A stretch of 64,000 bases of DNA from Osedax fenrisi (taxonomy: Eukaryota > Annelida > Polychaeta > Sabellida > Siboglinidae). The translations under genes were made by a program, and so were the position numbers. Location of the stretch: the NCBI GenBank assembly GCA_964019155.1, contig OZ025244.1, positions 28,171,495 to 28,235,494 on the forward strand. The letters are read 5' to 3'. Of this stretch, positions 61,539 through 64,000 are shown one piece after another (the stretch's first letter is position 1; the number at the start of each line of letters is the position of its first letter). Below the pieces are notes generated by a model. It saw only the letters and a program-made list of their open reading frames with translations. It did not search any database and was not told where the DNA came from.

Positions 61539-64000
61539 GGTCTACCTATGGGAAAATATTATAGAAATTTATATCTTACACTTATGAATTTCTGTAAATA
61601 TTAGGTAGGGTGGAGGTAGACCGAAAAATTAAATATAGATTAAAGAGAGAGAGGGGTAAAATAGAGAGAGAAACAATTATAAAGAGATAGGTCTACCTAT
61701 GGGAAAATATTATAGAAATACATACCTTACACTTATGAATTTCTGTAAATATTAGGGAGGGTGGAGGTAGACCGAAAAATTAAAATATAGATTAAAGAGA
61801 GATATAGTTAAAATAGAGAGAGAAAAATTATAAAGAGATAGGTCAACCTATGGGAAAATATTATAGAAATTCATATCTTACACTTATGAATTACTGTAAA
61901 TATTAGGTAGGGTGGAGGTAGACCGAAAAATTAAATATAGATTAAAGAGAGAGAGGGGTAAAATAGAGAGAGAAACAATTATAAAGAGATAGGTCTACCT
62001 ATGGGAAAATATTATAGAAATACATACCTTACACTTATGAATTTCTGTAAATATTAGGGAGGGTGGAGGTAGACCGAAAAATTAAAATATAGATTAAAGA
62101 GAGAGATAGTTAAAATAGAGAGAGAAACAATTATAAAGAGATAGGTCAACCTATGGGAAAATATTATAGAAATTCATATCTTACACTTATGAATTTCTGT
62201 AAATATTAGGGAGGGTGGAGGTAGACCGAAAAATTAAATATAGATTAAAGAGAGAGAGAGAGAGAGAATTAAAATAGAGAGAGAAAAATTATACAGAGAT
62301 AGGTCTACCTATGGGAAAATATTATAGAAATTCATACATTACACTTATGAATTTCTGTAAATATTAGGGAGGGTGGAGGTAGACCGAAAAATTAAATATA
62401 GATTAAAGAGAGAGAGAGGGGTAAAATAGAGAGAGAAACAATTATAAAGAGATAGATCTACCAATGGGAAAATATTATAGAAATTCATACCTTACACTTA
62501 TGAATTTCTGTAAATATTAGGGAGGGTGGAGGTAGACCGAAAAATTAAAATATAGATTAAAGAGAGAGATAGTTAAAATAGAGAGAGAAAAATTATAAAG
62601 AGATAGGTCAACCTATGGGAAAATATTATAGAAATTCATATCTTACACTTATGAATTTCTGTAAATATTAGGGAGGGTGGAGGAGGTAGACCGAAAAATT
62701 AAAATATAGATTAAAGAGAGAGAGAGAGAATTAAAATAGTGAGAGAAACAATTATACAGAGATAGGTCTACCTATGGGAAAATATTATAGAAATTTATAT
62801 CTTATACTTATGAATTTCTGTAAATATTAGGGAGGGTGGAGGTGGACCGAAAAATTAAAATATAGATTAAAGAGAGAGTGAGAGAATTAAAATAGAGAGA
62901 GAAACAATTATACAGAGATAGGTCTACCTATGGGAAAATATTATAGAAATTCATACATTACACTTATGAATTTCTGTAAATAGTAGGGAGGGTGGAGGTA
63001 GACCGAAAAATTAAAATATAGATTAAAGAGAAAGAGAGAGAGTTAAAATAGAGAGAAACAATTATACAGAGATAGGTCAACCTATGGGAAAATATTATAG
63101 AAATTCATGCCTTACACTTATGAATTTCTGTAATTATTAGGGAGGGTGGAGGTAGACCGAAAAATTAAATATACATTAAAGAGAGAGATAATTAAAATAG
63201 AGAGAGGGAACAATTATAAAGAGATAGGTCTACCTATGGGAAAATATTATAGAAATTCATACCTTACACTTATGAATTTCTGTAAATATTAGGGAGGGTG
63301 GAGGAGGTAGACCGAAAAATTAAAATATAGATTAAAGAGAGAGAGAGAGAATTAAAATAGTGAGAGAAACAATTATACAGAGATAGGTCTACCTATGGGA
63401 AAATATTATAGAAATTTATATCTTATACTTATGAATTTCTGTAAATATTAGGGAGGGTGGAGGTGGACCGAAACATTAAAATATAGATTAAAGAGAGAGT
63501 GAGAGAATTAAAATAGAGAGAGAAACAATTATACAGAGATAGGTCTACATATGGGAAAATATTATAGAAATTCATATCTTACACTTATGAATTACTGTAA
63601 ATATTAGGTAGGGTGGAGGTAGACCGAAAAATTAAATATAGATTAAAGAGAGAGAGGGGTAAAATAGAGAGAGAAACAATTATAAAGAGATAGGTCTACC
63701 TATGGGAAAATATTATAGAAATACATACCTTACACTTATGAATTTCTGTAAATATTAGGGAGGGTGGAGGTAGACCGAAAAATTAAAATATAGATTAAAG
63801 AGAGAGATAGTTAAAATAGAGAGAGAAACAATTATAAAGAGATAGGTCAACCTATGGGAAAATATTATAGAAATTCATATCTTACACTTATGAATTTCTG
63901 TAAATATTAGGGAGGGTGGAGGTAGACCGAAAAATTAAATATAGATTAAAGAGAGAGAGAGAGAGAGAGAATTAAAATAGAGAGAGAAAAATTATACAGA
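61539..64000 (+). repeat. Satellite block B21, about 16-17 monomers, runs off the window
   Basis: Nearly all of it is the second copy of the 3,260-bp-offset duplication, containing the same GGTAGGGTGG, AAATACATACC, (GA)n, CCAATGGG and GGAGGAGG series. The window ends inside a linker (TTATACAGA), so the array continues to the right as it does to the left. Confidence 0.93.

Noticed and set aside
1..64000. CRISPR array (repeats with palindromes and spacers)
   Set aside because: Both hairpin and linker are repeated, the unit is about 154 bp, the 360-bp spacer is the same in every copy, and no cas gene is present.
1..64000. Plasmid or viral iteron-type replication origin
   Set aside because: Hundreds of 154-bp units over at least 64 kb without any rep gene exceed any iteron array I know; not excluded outright, but unsupported here.
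1..64000. Long ORFs across monomers in the purine-rich frame
   Set aside because: ATTAAAATAG and TTAAAG in each linker place stops in the + frames, and variable (GA)n length shifts frame between monomers. No frame stays open for more than part of a monomer.

Overview
The whole window is one satellite-type tandem repeat array; I find no gene in it. A monomer of about 154 bp (149-158 bp where measured) is repeated head-to-tail, always in the same orientation, roughly 370 times. I counted monomers directly in several blocks and estimated the rest from block length. A different, strongly conserved spacer of 358-366 bp interrupts the array 21 times, and the tail of a further copy lies at 1-100. 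No protein-coding gene, tRNA, rRNA, CRISPR array or transposase is supportable. Stop codons and variable monomer length close every long frame, and the only recurrent open frame is an 18-codon micro-ORF inside each monomer.

Monomer structure (reference copy 257-411). The first 84 bp form an imperfect hairpin: an outer 9-bp arm pair (GGTCTACCT/AGGTAGACC), a 6-bp middle pair (AATATT/AATATT) and an 11-bp inner pair (AGAAATTCATA/TATGAATTTCT) around a 9-base loop. The 3' side of the hairpin carries GGGAGGGTGGAGG, a four-run G-quadruplex-like motif that overlaps the outer arm. The remaining 65-74 bp are a purine-rich linker with (GA)n. By hand count this monomer is 45% A, 25% T, 22% G and 8% C, so the + strand is markedly purine-rich.

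Spacer structure (reference copy 1916-2275). It opens with an 11-bp-stem palindrome. About 100 bp at roughly 48% GC follow, then an AT-rich zone with two more palindromes, and it ends in a (TA)n tract of variable length. The spacer takes the place of a linker. It is preceded by a special terminal monomer (arm followed by a TTTAAAT-containing junction) and followed by a special first monomer (3' arm usually AGGTGGACC). Blocks between spacers hold 6 to about 45 monomers.

Layout. From 1 to about 26 kb the array has one set of variants (spacer junction GTGAAAACG or GTGATAACG; spacer bases G at +51 and C at +124). From about 32.6 kb to the end it has another (junction GTTAAAACG, GGAGGAGG arms, GGGAACAATT and ATACATTAAAG linkers), with a mixed zone between. 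Segmental duplications overlie the monomer pattern: an offset of 6,621 bp (8.6-13.7 kb against 15.2-20.4 kb), a 1,527-bp unit in three copies, a 1,396-bp tandem pair (42.1-44.9 kb), and offsets of 4,472 bp (45-49 kb against 49.5-53.6 kb) and 3,260 bp (58.3-60.7 kb against 61.6-64 kb). These show repeated unequal exchange or conversion, several events recent enough to leave near-identical copies.

Organism. The sequence does not identify it. Long, homogenised, nucleosome-scale satellite with higher-order structure is typical of eukaryotic heterochromatin, especially centromeres, pericentromeres or sex chromosomes, and that is my best inference. An unusual organelle or an extrachromosomal element cannot be excluded from this window alone.
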